A DNA stretch of 64,000 nt from Saccharum officinarum (Eukaryota > Streptophyta > Magnoliopsida > Poales > Poaceae), in the NCBI GenBank assembly GCA_020631735.1, contig CM036170.1, positions 69,951,737 through 70,015,736 on the forward strand. Reading direction: 5' to 3'. The notes under the pieces were generated by a model. That model did not search any database, was not told where the DNA came from, and was given only the letters and a program-made list of their open reading frames with translations. Shown piece by piece: positions 1 through 13,128 of this stretch (position 1 is its first letter; every line of letters begins with the position of its first letter). The position numbers and the translations under genes are program-made.

Positions 1-3000
1 TAAAGCAAGACCACATAACTGGCAAATGGTTGAAGATAGCAATTCAGACCTCAGTCCCATGATGGTCAATGAAGTATCCAATAATATCAACACATTCTAT
101 CCTTGTTCGGTTATTCTTGGAGCGGAGCCCCTCAAGAACATAAGGAAGTAGTTTGGGAAGAGAATAAATGTTGACCATTTGCTTTATCAGCTCCCCCATT
201 TTTTCCCTGACTTTTTCAATGTTATGACCAGACTGCAGAACAACAGTAATTTGGTCATGATTGTAATATGAAATATGATAACACATCCAATATGCACTTT
301 TGTACTAATCATACCTTCTCTATGAGGCAAGGAAGAAAAATTGCAGCTTCAGCTTCTGTCAACATGTAAGACTGGTCTTTTAGAATATCAAAAAGCTCAG
401 GAAGAAAGTCAAGGACCTATACGTGAAAGTAGTACACAGTACAGGAAACAAATTAGGTTATTGGGCCGCAACAGAAGGAAATAAGGCCAGCATGATTCTT
501 AACAAGAGTGTTATGCATTCACCTTCAACAAACATGTTGTGTTAGATTCACAAAAGCGTAAGACAAACCACCTTAATAGTATGTCAAGAAGTTCAATCAC
601 TTCTTTCCCACTCGAAGGAAGTGCCTGCACAGTTGCAACAGCATCAAAACAAGAAAATTCACAGGAACAAACTATGTTAAATCACTCTAATAAAGAGATT
701 AAGTAATATTGTGATCAACTTCCAACCTTTTGTAGCAATTCAATACCATCTATTTGCCTCTTAAAGTCTGAGTTCCATAATCGCAAGCTTACATCTTCTC
801 GGAAATGCTTAAACAAATCAATCTGCACATAAAATATTATTCCAAGGGGTAAGACTTTACTTCGGTTATTCCCTTCCCCAGACCCCACTCGTGTGGGAGC
901 CTCTGGCACTGGGTCTGCCCTTTTATGTTCACACAGTAGTAACCCATATATTAGATCAGGCAAAAGGAAGGTAGACACTATATCCAAACACACTAAAGAT
1001 CAGAAATGCTTAAGCAAATCAATCTGCACATAAAATGTTATTCCAAGGAGATTAGCTGATATGTTCACATAGTAGTAAACTACATCGGGCAACAGGAAGG
1101 CAGACTATCAGCTGAAGCAGATTTCTGAGACACTATGAATTCACAACCAGCAACAACCAACATTAATTTAGAGAAAATTGAAGATGTTTCACTCGAATTA
1201 TTACAAGTGTCCGCACAAAGAAACCAGCCGGTAAGACGGTAACCTCTCTTGCATCATTTCTCAGTAATCATCGGTCACTTGTAACTTCTCTAGAGACTGG
1301 TTCTTTTATTGGGGACCCAGATACAAAGATGACTATTATAAACCCACTATATTTCATCCTCTGTTTTAATATCAACTTCATCTACACCAATTTAACGTAT
1401 CTATTTGGTGAGCATCCAACTTTCAAGGATTACATATTTGAATTCAAATATTTGAAGCTATAAAAATCAGGGTATTGATCATTTCAGAAGCCTAACCCAA
1501 CTTGCTTGGGACAAAAGGCTATGTTGTTGTATTGATCATTTCAGACAAAGGATTTTCTCTTCATTCTCAGGGCTCAATCATTGCAACACCATCGTTTAAT
1601 ACCACATATCCAGGCTATAACAGGTCTTTGCTTTGTATTAATGTAAATGTAAACTGATTGAAAAAGTTCAGATTTCCGCTTCTAGTTACATAACTTCATA
1701 GCACCTACTACAAGGAATTTTGATCGAGTTGTGTCCAGCTGTAACCATAGGATTTTGCATGCAAGCACAAAAGTTTAACATCCGTTGTAACAGCTTTAGT
1801 TCTCATTGTTATCATTGAGGGCAACACCATCGTTCAATACCATATATCCAGGCAATAGATCTTTGCTTTGTATTAATGTAAATGTAAATTGATTAAAAAG
1901 TTCAGATTTCCGCTTCTAGTTACATAACTTCATAGCACCAACTACCATGAATTTTGATCGAGTTGTGTCCGACTGTAACCATAGGATTTTGCATGCAAGC
2001 ACGAAAGTATAACATCCGTTGTAACAGCTTAGTTCTCATTGTTATCAATGAGGGCATTTGATATATCAAAATATGAGTACTTATGTTATATAAAAACGGC
2101 CACAAGGAAAATACAGTACAAAAGCACTCAGCTGGAAGATTCTAATAAGGAATATAACAGGATGTAAATATAACAATCTTAAAGCAGTTCCCGTTTATGC
2201 AATAAACAAACCTTTAGTTCATCAATCTGCTCTCGACGCGGTTCTTCGAACTTGAATTTTCTTACCAAAACACGCCTCTCCCGCTCTTCCTGATCAATAG
2301 GTAAACTTATATGAGACCTGTGCATAATACAGGGATGTTGCAGGGCCTGATGATTGCTCACCTTGTTTGAGTCCTTTATGTTAAATAATGCCTGGGATTG
2401 TGCAGGGTCTTGAGTAGAAACCATAGTAACAGATGCTCTAGCTGGAAGTCCTCTCTGATAGTGGGAGTAGTTAGAAAATAGGTATCAATAGCATTATCCA
2501 CAAAGACAAAGAAAGATGCGACACATACTTGGGACACAGGTTTGCCCACATTAGAACCACGATCATTAGGACCATGCTTATTGTTCTTCAAACCTGCTTT
2601 TGATGGCAAACTCATGTTTGTTGTCACCATCTTAACAGATTCAGAAAATCCTGGTGAAATAAGCAACAATAGTAAGCCAAGAACAAGAAATTCAACAAGT
2701 ACAAGAAAACAAATACTCCCACCATTCCAAATTATAAAATGCTTTGGCTTTTTTAGATACATTACTTTTATTATGTATCTAGACATAGTGTATATCAAAG
2801 TGCATAGCAAAAGTTATGTATCTACAAAACCCAAAACGTCTTATAATTTAGAATGAATGGAGTACGTTACAATGCACAATCTGTAAGACACCACACCTTC
2901 ATGTACAGTAGACAGTTTCAGCCTTTCTGATACAATGGCCAAAGTAGGTGATGGCAAATCTTTCAAGTTCCTTCCAACCTACACCAAACAATAAATTCTG

Positions 3001-6000
3001 TTGTAAGGAGAATGCTGCAGCATTAAATGGAAAGATGAATGAATGGAATAGGAGGATGAAACATACCATTTCTTGGCCACAGATCCTGAGAACTTCATTC
3101 ATAAAGGATTCAGCAGCTTTGCGGACTTCAGAAGATTTATCCTTTTCAAAAGAAGGGTATAGCCATTGAATAACAACATTGCTATAAATCAAACAAACAA
3201 CAATAAAAAAAATCAGTTTAGACTAATACCATCAAAGAAGATGCAGATGGCTTCAACAAAGGCAAAGCCTCAGATGGATCACCCATTTTTGAAACATGCT
3301 TAGACAACCAATCAAATAGATCTTTTCGCCCTTCTGAACCTGTTTTCTGATCACCCAAAGACACTATAATATATGGAACCATCTTGTCAAGTTGGGCTGC
3401 AGCAACCCACGAATCTAGAGCAGCCAAAGTGCATTCTCGCATATGCTTCTTATTGTCACCAAGACACTTCAGCACATCTGCCAAAATACCCTTCATAACA
3501 AACAAACAGTTGTCAGTTATTGTAGCGTCCAAAATAAACATGCAGAAGTAGAGAAATCATGCTTAGTTCCAAACCTTGCTTGACTTTTCAACAGAAGGTC
3601 CCATAGCAGATGCAAGGGCGCCAATAGTGGACAAGGTTGCCATTACTAAATTTTTGTTGCTGTCATAAAGACGGCCTCTAAGCGCACTGAATAGGTCAGC
3701 TGCAGTGATAAGATGGCCAAGACAATTTACTACAAGTTGAATGAATACATTTATAGTCGTTTGGGATGAATATAATCTGTGGACCTGTTCCTGTAGGCTG
3801 GATACGTTTATTAGCTTCCTCCACAATTTTGGTGACTGCGTCTATGGACTCCAGTCGTACCTGTGAATTCACATATAAGCATAATATCAAATATCACAAA
3901 TAAAATCCAAGAAACTTACAGAATAAATCAAATAATTTAAAAGAAGCCACTACCTTCCAGTCCGGACTGCCCAGATTTTTTAGTAAAGTAGGTGTAATCT
4001 TAGCACTAATGTCTTCCCGTGGCAGCCCATCAGACGAGCCAGCAGATGCAGAAGATGCAGTATCCAGAACTCGAACTGTTCTCTTCGGAGCAGCAGCAGC
4101 ACCCTAATAATTGAACCAAACTGATGTCGGTGGAAATCAAAGTCACAGTAAGCATTTTCCAAACAGTGACTGTAACACAGCATACCTCAAAAGGATTTTT
4201 CTCATATTCAGTATCCAGGGCACTTAGAAGTGCTGGTTTAACATCACTTAAAAAGCCTTTAATATCTGCAGGATGGTTTATTTCAAGAACATGATATGGC
4301 GACTATCATATCATAACATATTAATTAAAAAATATAAAAGGACAACAAAGTGACCTGGGCCCACAAACTTATGTAGCATCCCAATTAGTTTTATAGTAGC
4401 ATTTCTTGTTACAGCAGTACTTGACTGAAGACCGATGTCTTTGCAAAAATCAATCATGTCCTGGAACAGCAAAGATAGATAAGAACAAGAGTGTGGTAAC
4501 ACTGGAAGTATAGAGCAAACAAGCATAGGAAAGTGCACCTTTAGCTTTAAATTGGAGATCCCAAAGTCTTCCACAGCAGAGACCATCCAAAGAATACCCT
4601 CACTAAGGACCTTGGGATTCTTGTGCTCCTTCATTATTTTGTAAAGCTACAAAAATAATTACTCGTAATTATAGTATTTGTCAAACATCATATAAGCAGT
4701 GTGCATCTAAAGCACAGCATAACATTGCAAAGATGTTTGACATTGCATACACTGAATTTATTGAAGACCAGCATATAATAACACCAAATTGGGTTAATTA
4801 AACAAATGTGGAGGACCTTTTGAACAAAAAACAATAATAGTGTAATGGTATCTCTTACCCTGTCAAACACAAATCCAGGACCCACTGCCTCACAAAACGC
4901 AGTGAGACATTTCATTGCAAAGGTCCGTGTTTTTATATCAGCAACCCTTTCACTTACGCCTGAGAAAATAGCAAATCAGGTGTTAACAAATCTACTAAAA
5001 TCAAACTTTATAGCACATGACCAAGAATTGAACAGGAAACATTTAAAATATGTTTAAAAATGGTAAAGTATGACCAATAGATCAATAACAATAGGTTATA
5101 TGCAACCAAACGAAATGCATCTCGTATGCTCAGCAGACAACACTAGAACATCCAAAACTAGATGTGAAAATAAGCACAAAAACAAGCTAGACAGAAACAG
5201 GGTACCAAGATGAAGCTCCATGCTACATTATTTATGAATAAACTGTTGCAGAAAATAGCATGGGTCCCTCTTATAGCACATCAGAGACAGGTTCCTAAAC
5301 TAAGGCCCACAGGCAAGTATATTAAAGTCAAAATCCATAAATAGAATTTTCTCCTCTCTATCCGAGAAAAAAAATAACTGAAGAAGCCCCATCAGCGGAT
5401 TGATTGTTATTGGTTTAGAAATAAAAATTTTGTTGAAATTAAATTATTCAGAAGTTTGTTGAAATTAAATCAAATAAACTATGAGACCTAAGTTCCTATC
5501 CTAAATTCCAAACCTTGCTTGACTTTTCAACAGAAGAGATTACTGAAGGGATAGTTATTCGAAGATCGACCAAGTTTATAAAGAAGAGTATTAACATTTG
5601 GGAAGTCAAAGAACTATAAAATACATTTCATAGTGGATCTAATTATGCTCATTTGACACTGTACATATTATTCTTCATTTCTATAATAATGGTCAAACTT
5701 AGGATAGTTTAGGACAAGCACAGAGATCTTTATATTATGCCTAATTTAAGTATAGTTTAAGTAGAACATTATGCCTAATTTAAGTAGGCAGCTGAAGGGC
5801 ACCTATACAGTGAATCTAAAGTCAATAGCCTGTGCTTATGAGCCAATCAACCAAACTAAGGCAGGAAAATAATTTACGTTCAACCAGCAGTCTAGAACCC
5901 AGTTTCTGTGAGCGTAAGTATTTATAATTACTGTCACCAAAGCTCAGAAAATCGTGGTTTTAATGTGTCGACAAGTTTGCTAAGATTAGGTGGGTAATTT

Positions 6001-9000
6001 GACGAAAGCAAACTCAGTCTTATTTTTGGGTGCAAGATATACATATACATATTATTACATAGAAATAGTACATGGAGAAGTAGAGGGGGCCATACCAAGA
6101 AGGCATAGAACCACACATCGCTTTGGAAATTTGTTTACAGTCGAGGCAATATAGGTGATGACCTCTATAACTTGTTGTTGTACCTGTTTCATTTAAATGG
6201 CATGGCATTACTTCCATAGCAAAGGGATATTTCACTCAACAAAAAAAATAGTTACCAAACAGTAAGAACCTGAACATTCTTTTCGCTCCATCCAGGCACA
6301 GTGCACAACAAACGAATCAGAAGTTCAGCGGACTTATCAAGTTCCGTAAGACTTTCCACCTCTTGCTTGAGTATGCCAATAGCTGCCACACAGAGTAATG
6401 TTACATTCTCACTGTAGATGTTTCTTCTTTCTTAAAGCTTCATAGCAGAAAACAGGAGCGACATTTAGCATACAAATAAAACTGTCACGATATGATTGCT
6501 TCCTGTTTTGTGGTCTCAACCAAGTGTGAGAATTATGAGTTATTCTAATAAGCTGATGAAAACAATTGCCAGGCACAGAACAGTACAAAGAAAATAAGGG
6601 CATGCACACTACCACCCTTGATAGGATAATGGCTCCACACGCACGCACGCACGCATGCTATAGTCCTTAAATAAGACAGCCAAGTTTAAGAAGAGCAAAC
6701 AAACAGATAGATGTAGTGTAAAAGAACAAGAATAGTAGCCTTTATCCCAATAAAGTTGGCTAGGCTGATGAAAACCAACAAGAGCCACAGAAAAAAAGGA
6801 TATGGCATTTAAAAGGGAAAAAAATAAGCGATTCAAGTTAATTCTTTGAAACCAAACAAATAGACAACAACTACAGGATAGACAACACAGGGATATCGGC
6901 AACCTTCAAGGCGCTCTTTCCAGACAGAGCTCTTCAGCTGGGAAATTGTCTCAGCTTTCACAACAGACCTTAACCTCTCTTCTATTTCCTCCAAACTCAT
7001 TTCTGCCGGCTGCAAAAGATAAAACCAATAAATATCATACATGAGTTGTACGTACTATCAGTACTAATGATTTTTATCTAGTATCCACTACTTGAGAAGA
7101 AGAAGAAAAATCCAACACCAATTAGACCTTTAAACATCTAGATGACGTAAAAGGGGAATAAAAGTTCATCTAAATCCATTGTTTAAGTATCTTTGCGCCA
7201 AAATAAACTACTCTACTGTCTAAAATATTTGTTGTTCTCTACTCTTTTACAATATTCAAATAATTGTCCTTCAGCTTCTAGACATCTTCAGACAGCAATT
7301 TCCAGTCTTGCCCTTCCGTAATTGCAAATTTAACTAACTTTTTTTCTCATGCACAAACACTGAGTGTAAGATGGTCATTTTATCTAGCTCCTTAGTAGCG
7401 CCCAACTCTAAAACAACAAACATTGTGAATACGAGTATTCATAAGGACTATAAAATTTTCCAGGAAAAGGAAATGATAAAATGGAAGTCCTAAACTAACA
7501 AACAATGCTTCTTCAGTAAAGGCACAGTCATGCACATCACAAAGGCCTTATCAGAACAAGGAAATGGTGTGATTCCGACAAACAAATCACCTCAACGTCT
7601 TCAATCTCAGGAGCAGCTGATGTCTTAGACTGTGATCCACCATCTGTCTTTTTTGCTGCAGTGGATTTTGAAGGTCCAGATTTCTTGGTAGCAGCCTGGA
7701 AACAAGGAAAACAATACCCACATAAGAACATGGTGCACAAATTCAAATACTAGAAAACTTACACATCAAATATGCATCTAAAAAAACTAACCAATGCCTG
7801 GACAGGCTTCTTTCCACTAAGCATGCTTGCGGCAGATCTCTTCATTGACATGCTATCTGCAACCTGTAAGATACAGAATAATCTTACTTGGGTTGTCAAA
7901 CATTTGATCAACAGAACTGGTCACAAATAAACATTGTTCTGACAAACAAAGTTGATAACTAGTAATCGTTGAGCTTTTGAAAGCACTGTCCCTTTTTCTA
8001 GTTTTTTACTCAGCGACAACATGAAAGATCTTTTTTAAGCCATAACAAACAAAACCCAATAACAAATGGTGAATTTTCTAACAAGAATTCCTCAACACAG
8101 CACAAGAACTGTAAATAGGCACTTGGGAGAGGAAGGCTGACAGGTTGCAAACATCATCATATAATATTGAAATTAGAAGATCAATTAACATACCCCGCGA
8201 GCAGATGTTGCTGCTCCTGATGTTGTGATTGGAGCTGGAAAAGTGCGGTTTGTACAGAAATTAGTCCAAAACAGAGACATTTGGTCCATTTAAATACAAG
8301 TAAAACTACAAAAGCAAATCAAACCTGTCCCTGAACTCAAAACAGTGTCACTGGAAGAACCTATCATATCTGATAACTTCTTTTTCCTCACATCATCTAA
8401 TTTCTCCAGGGATCGCTCCAATGGTTTCATACCAACCATCTATAGAGAGCAAAGGTAACAATGAATCCAGGCTTTAAAGCTACATTTTGATACATGTAAT
8501 GAAGTGAAGAGAAAAGCAAGTTCTCAAGAAGGAAACCTTGGCTATGGCAGTTAAAACAGAAAAAGATGCATCTCGTACTTCTGGAGTACCATCATTCAAG
8601 CACTACATATTGAAAAAACAGATCAGCTCAAATACAAAACAGAACTAAAAACAGAGACGTCGCAAGAAGTATAAAGTGGTTATTCACCTCCATGCAGATA
8701 GGAACATATTCCTTGTGCAACTTTAGTACAGTTGCTTTATTGCTTGTTTCAATGCAAAACGCAACCCAGGTCAGCGTTGAGGAACGAACAAGGGGCACCT
8801 TGTTTTTTACAGCCACCCGAACATCTGCATTATCAAAAGACAGCATTTTCTTGCTCAGATTTTGATCAAAGCTGAAAGGTTCATGTCTTGAGATTCAACA
8901 AGAATTGTAAATACTTTTTTTCTGTCCAACCTTTGGTAGCTTTCCCTTAATCACTTATTAAGTTACAAAAGGACATCATCTAAAAGTTATCAGTCATCGA

Positions 9001-12000
9001 ATACTTCAAACTAATTCAGATTTAATCTTGCTTTGAAAAGATTTTGGGAACTTAAATGCGCAATTCTCAGGTTCAGGGAACAAACTATACAAATTTATAG
9101 GGACCTATGGTGCATTTTAGTGAAAGGAATGTGGTTACACAATAATATGCTTTAGAGGAAATCAAAATATGTTTCAGACCAAAAACAACCACAACAATGA
9201 AAATAATGCTGCATACAAACATGTGCAATAAAGATTGCTAGAAAATTACAAACCTTCAATCACATCAATAAGTGTAAAGCAGCCAGACTTGTGCAACGCT
9301 TGAAGTGTTTGATTTAGTGCTTCTGCCATTGTCGGCTTTTTTTCTTTCAATTTTTCCTGTTGAAAAGAATCAAGACAAACAGAAATATGCAAGTTTCAAT
9401 GGGCACCAAAGTCCACACAGTAAAGCAACAAAAGGATTTAATAGCAAGTTTCAATTATTCAGGAAAAAGGATCATTGTTCTTCTTACAAGTAAAACCGGA
9501 AGGAGCATCCGTGCATTTCCAGAAAAATGGGCTCTTAAACCTCTAGCTAAATTCCCTATTGCCTGAGTAGCTTCCACCGCAACAGCCAAATTAACATCTG
9601 TGATGAGCTGCAGTACCAAAAACCACCATAAGAATCCAAAAAAACAAATATTGAATACCTCAACACTTAACACTCAAGATTAGATAAAAGTGCTAATTTC
9701 TAAGCCAAATGATCTCACAACTAATTATAAGACTTCAAAAAAAATAAAACAAACACCCAATGGGTGGAAGCTGAAAATTTGGACAATTAACATATCATAA
9801 GGATTTAGAGGATCATGCAATACAGGCGAAAAAAACAATCTCAGAGACTTGACCTTCTTAAGTGTCCGGCAAATTTCATGAAAATCACCAGGAGCAATTT
9901 TTTTTGCCGAAGCAAGCTTGGTTAACTCTGCCACAGCATCCCTTCTCTCCGACCATTTAGTTGCTTTCTGGCATCAGACATCAAAAACCCAATATAATAA
10001 CTACTTTTCATATGATAGTGTGACCAATAGAGTGTGCATTCAAGACAGATCACATACCACACCGTCCCAGAATCCAGACTTTTCTAGTGGGGTTAAAATG
10101 TCTACAGGATCAACAAGGTCATATTCATCGATCTCCACAGGGGCTGCAAAGTAGAATTGTGTAAGTATTCCCATCATTAGTTTGAACAAACTATCAACAG
10201 CAATATCCATATAAATAATCCACAGAAGAACGCACCATCTGCCGCTGCCTCTTCAGAAGTGTTGGCCCCACTTGTCTCTGGCACAGCCTCCTCCTCAAGT
10301 TCCTTTTCTTGTTCGGATCTGGAACACAGTGCCAAATCACCACTTTCAATGCATCATGAAACAAGTCAAAGGAAGATCATATTCATAGCAAGCTGTAAGC
10401 TTCGTTAACATTATGTACATTGTACAGGTGATTTCAAACAGATCTATCGCATTTCAACAGTACAATCTACACATTCCTTATGACCCACAAATTGCATAAA
10501 TACATAGCAGTTCAACAGTACAATCTACACTGACCCACAAATTGCATAAATACAAAAGAAGCTAGTACAGCATTAACACATTTGTTAGGGCCCAAAAACT
10601 AACACAGTTTGTTCAGTCCAAAAATAATATCAGGAGCAAGTTTTAAACAAGTTGTGTGTGTTCCACAAAATCTGCCCACTACACCATCCTATAAGAGAAA
10701 TTCAATGGCTAAATCAATGAATTGAAAATTCCTCATAGAGGTTTTGGCCTGTTTGGTTTGGTTTAGTCCTTGGACTAAACTTTAGTCAATGGACTAAACT
10801 CACACCCTTGGTGACTAGATGACTAAACCCATTTAGTCACTTTTTAGTCAGGGTGTTTGGCTCTAAAGTGACTAAAAGGGACTAAAGTAGGGTAACTGAA
10901 CTTTAGTCACCCCAACCAAACACCCCCAGTCCAAGCCTATGTACTCCCTTAAGGTTGTTTATTAGTATTTTGGTTAAAATACAAAGATGGCAGTGAAACA
11001 ATGTGATATATCATAAATGAGATGCAGAAATTACATAAATTACCATCACGCAACAAAATGGAGTATCAACACAATCCACAGGCTATCTACCGACTCTCAA
11101 GGCAAGCAAATAATTATTCAAATATAAATAGTACTACAGTTAACTTCAGCTGGCGTTTCAAATGGTTGTGTAGAATCACAGTCCTACAATCTGAACCATG
11201 AATAGGCCATAAGTGTTTTCATCTAATTGATTAATTACAACAAAAGTAAGAATTGTTTTTAAAAGGCGAAAATAGAAACACCTTATTTTTCGAGTTGGCT
11301 TAACAAGTCCGGACACGTTTGCCAACTCTGCTTCCAACTCCTTTTTCTGTAAACACAACAAATATTGGTTATATTATTGAGAGATAGAACACGATTACAC
11401 ATGTTAAACTTTTAAGAATAACGCACCATAGTATCTCTCATCTTTTCGAATAAAATAGACTTTACAGGGTCTTTGCCAATCCATCTACAAAGCTCTAGTG
11501 TCAAACCCTTAGAAGAAGCCCGGACATTCTGGTCTGGATGGTCAAACAGCTCGGGAAGCATCTTCAGAATCTTTTTGGGTGGCACTACCTTAGTTCCAAA
11601 TTCGCTAGCAGAGGAAAGATGTTGGTAAGAGTTGACAAGAACTTGCCAAATCAGGGAGCCAAAGAACCAGCTAGGAACATACCTGAGTGCTTGAAACATC
11701 ACATCAATAGCAGGTACAACTGCTTTAGCCACTTTGTTCTTCACGGCCTTCTCCATTGATTCCTGACAGCACAACAATATGTAGTTTCTTGAGCAAGTTA
11801 CCATGCTATACATAGTTATAAGAAGGAACATGGAATTAAACAGACGTGCAATTATGCGTTTTTGGTTAGCAAACAAAACAAAATATGAACACTGGCTGTT
11901 TCATAAGACTTGTGGGGGAAGAGGTTGCTCACAGATGATGTAACACAAATACTCAAAATGGTAACAAACTGGGAATTAAAGAAAATGTTTATCGTCACCA

Positions 12001-13128
12001 TAAATCAAATGCACAAATGTTTTTAATGAGAGCAATTAGTTGTCTCGCTCAGAAAGAACACCAGGTAGTAGCTAAACCCTTTTTAATGGTAGCAATCAAT
12101 ATGTTGCATGCTTTTACTGTTTTACATGATACCCATGAGCACAGTGAATCCTAAATGGCAAACAAGAGAAATGACTTTCATGCTTGTCACATTTATTCAT
12201 AAGGAGTGCCTAGAAATTGCTAATGTGAACAACTATTTGCTAATTGAAAATGAAAATCATCTGGCGGGAGGAATGCAGCACATAATCCTATGTCATAGGC
12301 TTAGCATTTGTAACAGTATTGATAGTTAGTGTATTAGACAATGCCAAACTGTCAATAATACCTGCAACTACATGGAACATTTCACCACATGTTGCAAAAA
12401 CCAAGTGAACAAAAAAGAACTAGTATTATGTATGCACATGCATTTCACCAACAGCTCACAAACATAACAGTTAGGGGATTGATGATCAACTTACAAGGAA
12501 GACCTCTGCTGCCTCCAGTTCCACCCATAGGAGGAATGCAGCTTGAGCTTTCTCGACAGTCTTTGGTCGGCCAGTGAGGCACTTGGCCACGATTGCATCA
12601 CAAACCTCCTTTGCGTATCTGAGAGAAGACAACTCCATAAATCGTTGACGATGATAAATAATCAGAAGCATAAAGGGGAATGACTTGGCAGCTGAAGGCA
12701 CACACCTTGATGCATCGGCGTCAGCAGCTCGCTGGAACGCGAGAAGGGCGTCGAGCGCCTTCTCCTGTACCGGCGCATTGGAATCTGCAACCGTCTTCTT
12801 AAACAACGGCCCTAACCACCGGAGTAGAACAGAAAAACACTGGACTTCAGATCTTGCACCCAAAAAATGATTTGAAATCCGCAAACGGAACCGCACTAAT
12901 CGAGCATAGAGCAGATCCGAGCGCGAAATGGGGCGGATCGGGAGGCGTAGGGGAGGGTATCTCACCGAACTCGCGAAGGCGGGCGTCCTTAGGGTCGGTG
13001 ATGGAGTCGCATAGGGCGGCGAGGTCGATGTTTGCGTCATTCCTCACCTTCCAGTTCTTATGCTGCAGCCGCTCGTCCCACGGCAACTTCTTCGCCTCCT
13101 TGAGGAGCTTCTCGTCCTCCGTCGACAT
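1..13128 (-). CDS. MOR1: MOR1/GEM1, XMAP215-family microtubule-associated protein (5' part; 3' end outside window)
   Basis: This protein binds tubulin through TOG (HEAT-repeat) domains and promotes microtubule growth and cortical array organisation. The ATG at 13128 opens MSTEDEKLLKEAKKLPW, which matches my memory of the N terminus of Arabidopsis MOR1. The 37 exons that can be placed give 1,335 residues and end in phase 0 at position 50; the gene continues off the left edge. By homology TOG1 covers about residues 1-235, TOG2 263-510, a Lys/Ser/Ala-rich linker 510-583, TOG3 583-817, TOG4 817-1076, and TOG5 begins near 1148. Recognisable family blocks include ELCRWIGKDPVKSILFEKM, KNKVPLVRSSTLTW, NPKVLSEGILWMVSAVEDFG, CLGDNKKHMRECTLAALDSW and EGLRSKNNRTRIEC. 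No stop or frameshift was seen in any exon. The family protein is about 2,000 residues, so roughly one third is missing here. Confidence 0.96.
801..1110. repeat. Imperfect direct duplication including the 5' edge of MOR1 exon 34
   Basis: Positions 801-850 and 1002-1050 are nearly identical. Both contain the first bases of exon 34 (minus strand), its AG acceptor and the upstream intron. The similarity resumes downstream: 'cacagtagtaa' and 'aggaaggtagacacta' in copy one match 'catagtagtaaa' and 'aggaaggcagacta' in copy two. The second copy therefore presents a decoy splice acceptor (AG at 1025-1024) about 200 bases upstream of the real one in transcript order. Confidence 0.8.
846..924. repeat. 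SINE-like 3' fragment in MOR1 intron 33
   Basis: The stretch carries the words CCCTTCCCCAGACCCC, GTGGGAGCCTCTGG and CACTGGGTCTGCCC in order. These resemble the 3' body of Au-type plant SINEs as I remember them. It sits inside one copy of a local duplication (801-978) and is absent from the other (1002-1110), so it was inserted after the duplication or lost from the other copy. No tRNA-like 5' half is visible. The family name is inference. Confidence 0.5.
1474..1545 (+). mobile_element. 42-bp 5'-truncated LINE insertion with target-site duplication
   Basis: A direct repeat of at least 15 bp (attgatcatttcaga, 1474-1488 and 1531-1545) brackets a 42-bp insert. The insert contains 'caacttgcttgggacaaaag' and ends in a short (GTT)n tail. 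The same 3' end, in the opposite orientation, lies at 38441-38500 beside a LINE reverse-transcriptase fragment. This fits a severely 5'-truncated retroposition product of that family into MOR1 intron 33. Confidence 0.82.
1583..2055. repeat. Tandem duplication of about 238 bp in MOR1 intron 33
   Basis: Unit 1 is 1583-1820 and unit 2 is 1821-2055. Both begin gcaacaccatcgtt and end near ctcattgttatca, with a handful of substitutions and small indels between them. It lies wholly within intron 33, so the coding sequence is not altered. Confidence 0.9.
2714..2864. mobile_element. Stowaway-like MITE in MOR1 intron 30
   Basis: The terminal inverted repeats begin CTCCCACCATTCCAAATTAT at 2716 and end ATAATTTAGAATGAATGGAG at 2862. 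They are flanked by TA (2714-2715 and 2863-2864), the target site of mariner/Stowaway elements. The 'ctccctccgt ... acggagggag' type of end is common in grasses. Confidence 0.85.
6636..6657. repeat. CGCA microsatellite in MOR1 intron
   Basis: A short run of (CGCA) units in the intron between exons 18 and 19. No function is implied. Confidence 0.8.
10453..10556. repeat. Tandem duplication of about 50 bp in MOR1 intron 6
   Basis: The words 'ttcaacagtacaatctacac' and 'gacccacaaattgcataaat' occur twice, in the same order (about 10453-10505 and 10509-10556). A few bases are inserted in the first copy. Confidence 0.85.
10744..10927. mobile_element. MITE-like foldback element in MOR1 intron 6
   Basis: The ends read 'cctgtttggtttgg' and 'ccaaccaaacaccccc', an inverted pair typical of grass MITEs. 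The interior repeats 'gactaaa' and 'tttagtcac' words on both strands. No clear target-site duplication could be fixed, so the edges are approximate. Confidence 0.6.

Larger units (their letters stand above)
50..13128 (-). other. MOR1: Exon map of MOR1 (37 exons, minus strand)
   Basis: Exons in transcript order: 13128-12966, 12811-12706, 12618-12495, 11762-11693, 11604-11427, 11346-11282, 10318-10236, 10143-10058, 9967-9854, 9607-9488, 9356-9254, 8824-8688, 8602-8537, 8439-8325, 8234-8194, 7863-7792, 7695-7591, 7009-6904, 6382-6270, 6183-6096, 4959-4859, 4646-4539, 4460-4355, 4265-4186, 4103-3954, 3860-3785, 3699-3575, 3490-3230, 3141-3067, 2988-2897, 2650-2529, 2454-2362, 2289-2212, 822-727, 624-523, 416-315, 232-50. 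Each edge was placed on a GT donor and AG acceptor that keeps the frame; the total is 4,005 nt, exactly divisible by three. Edges could be off by a few bases where two AGs are close. The longest introns are 6095-4960 and 2211-823. Confidence 0.88.
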
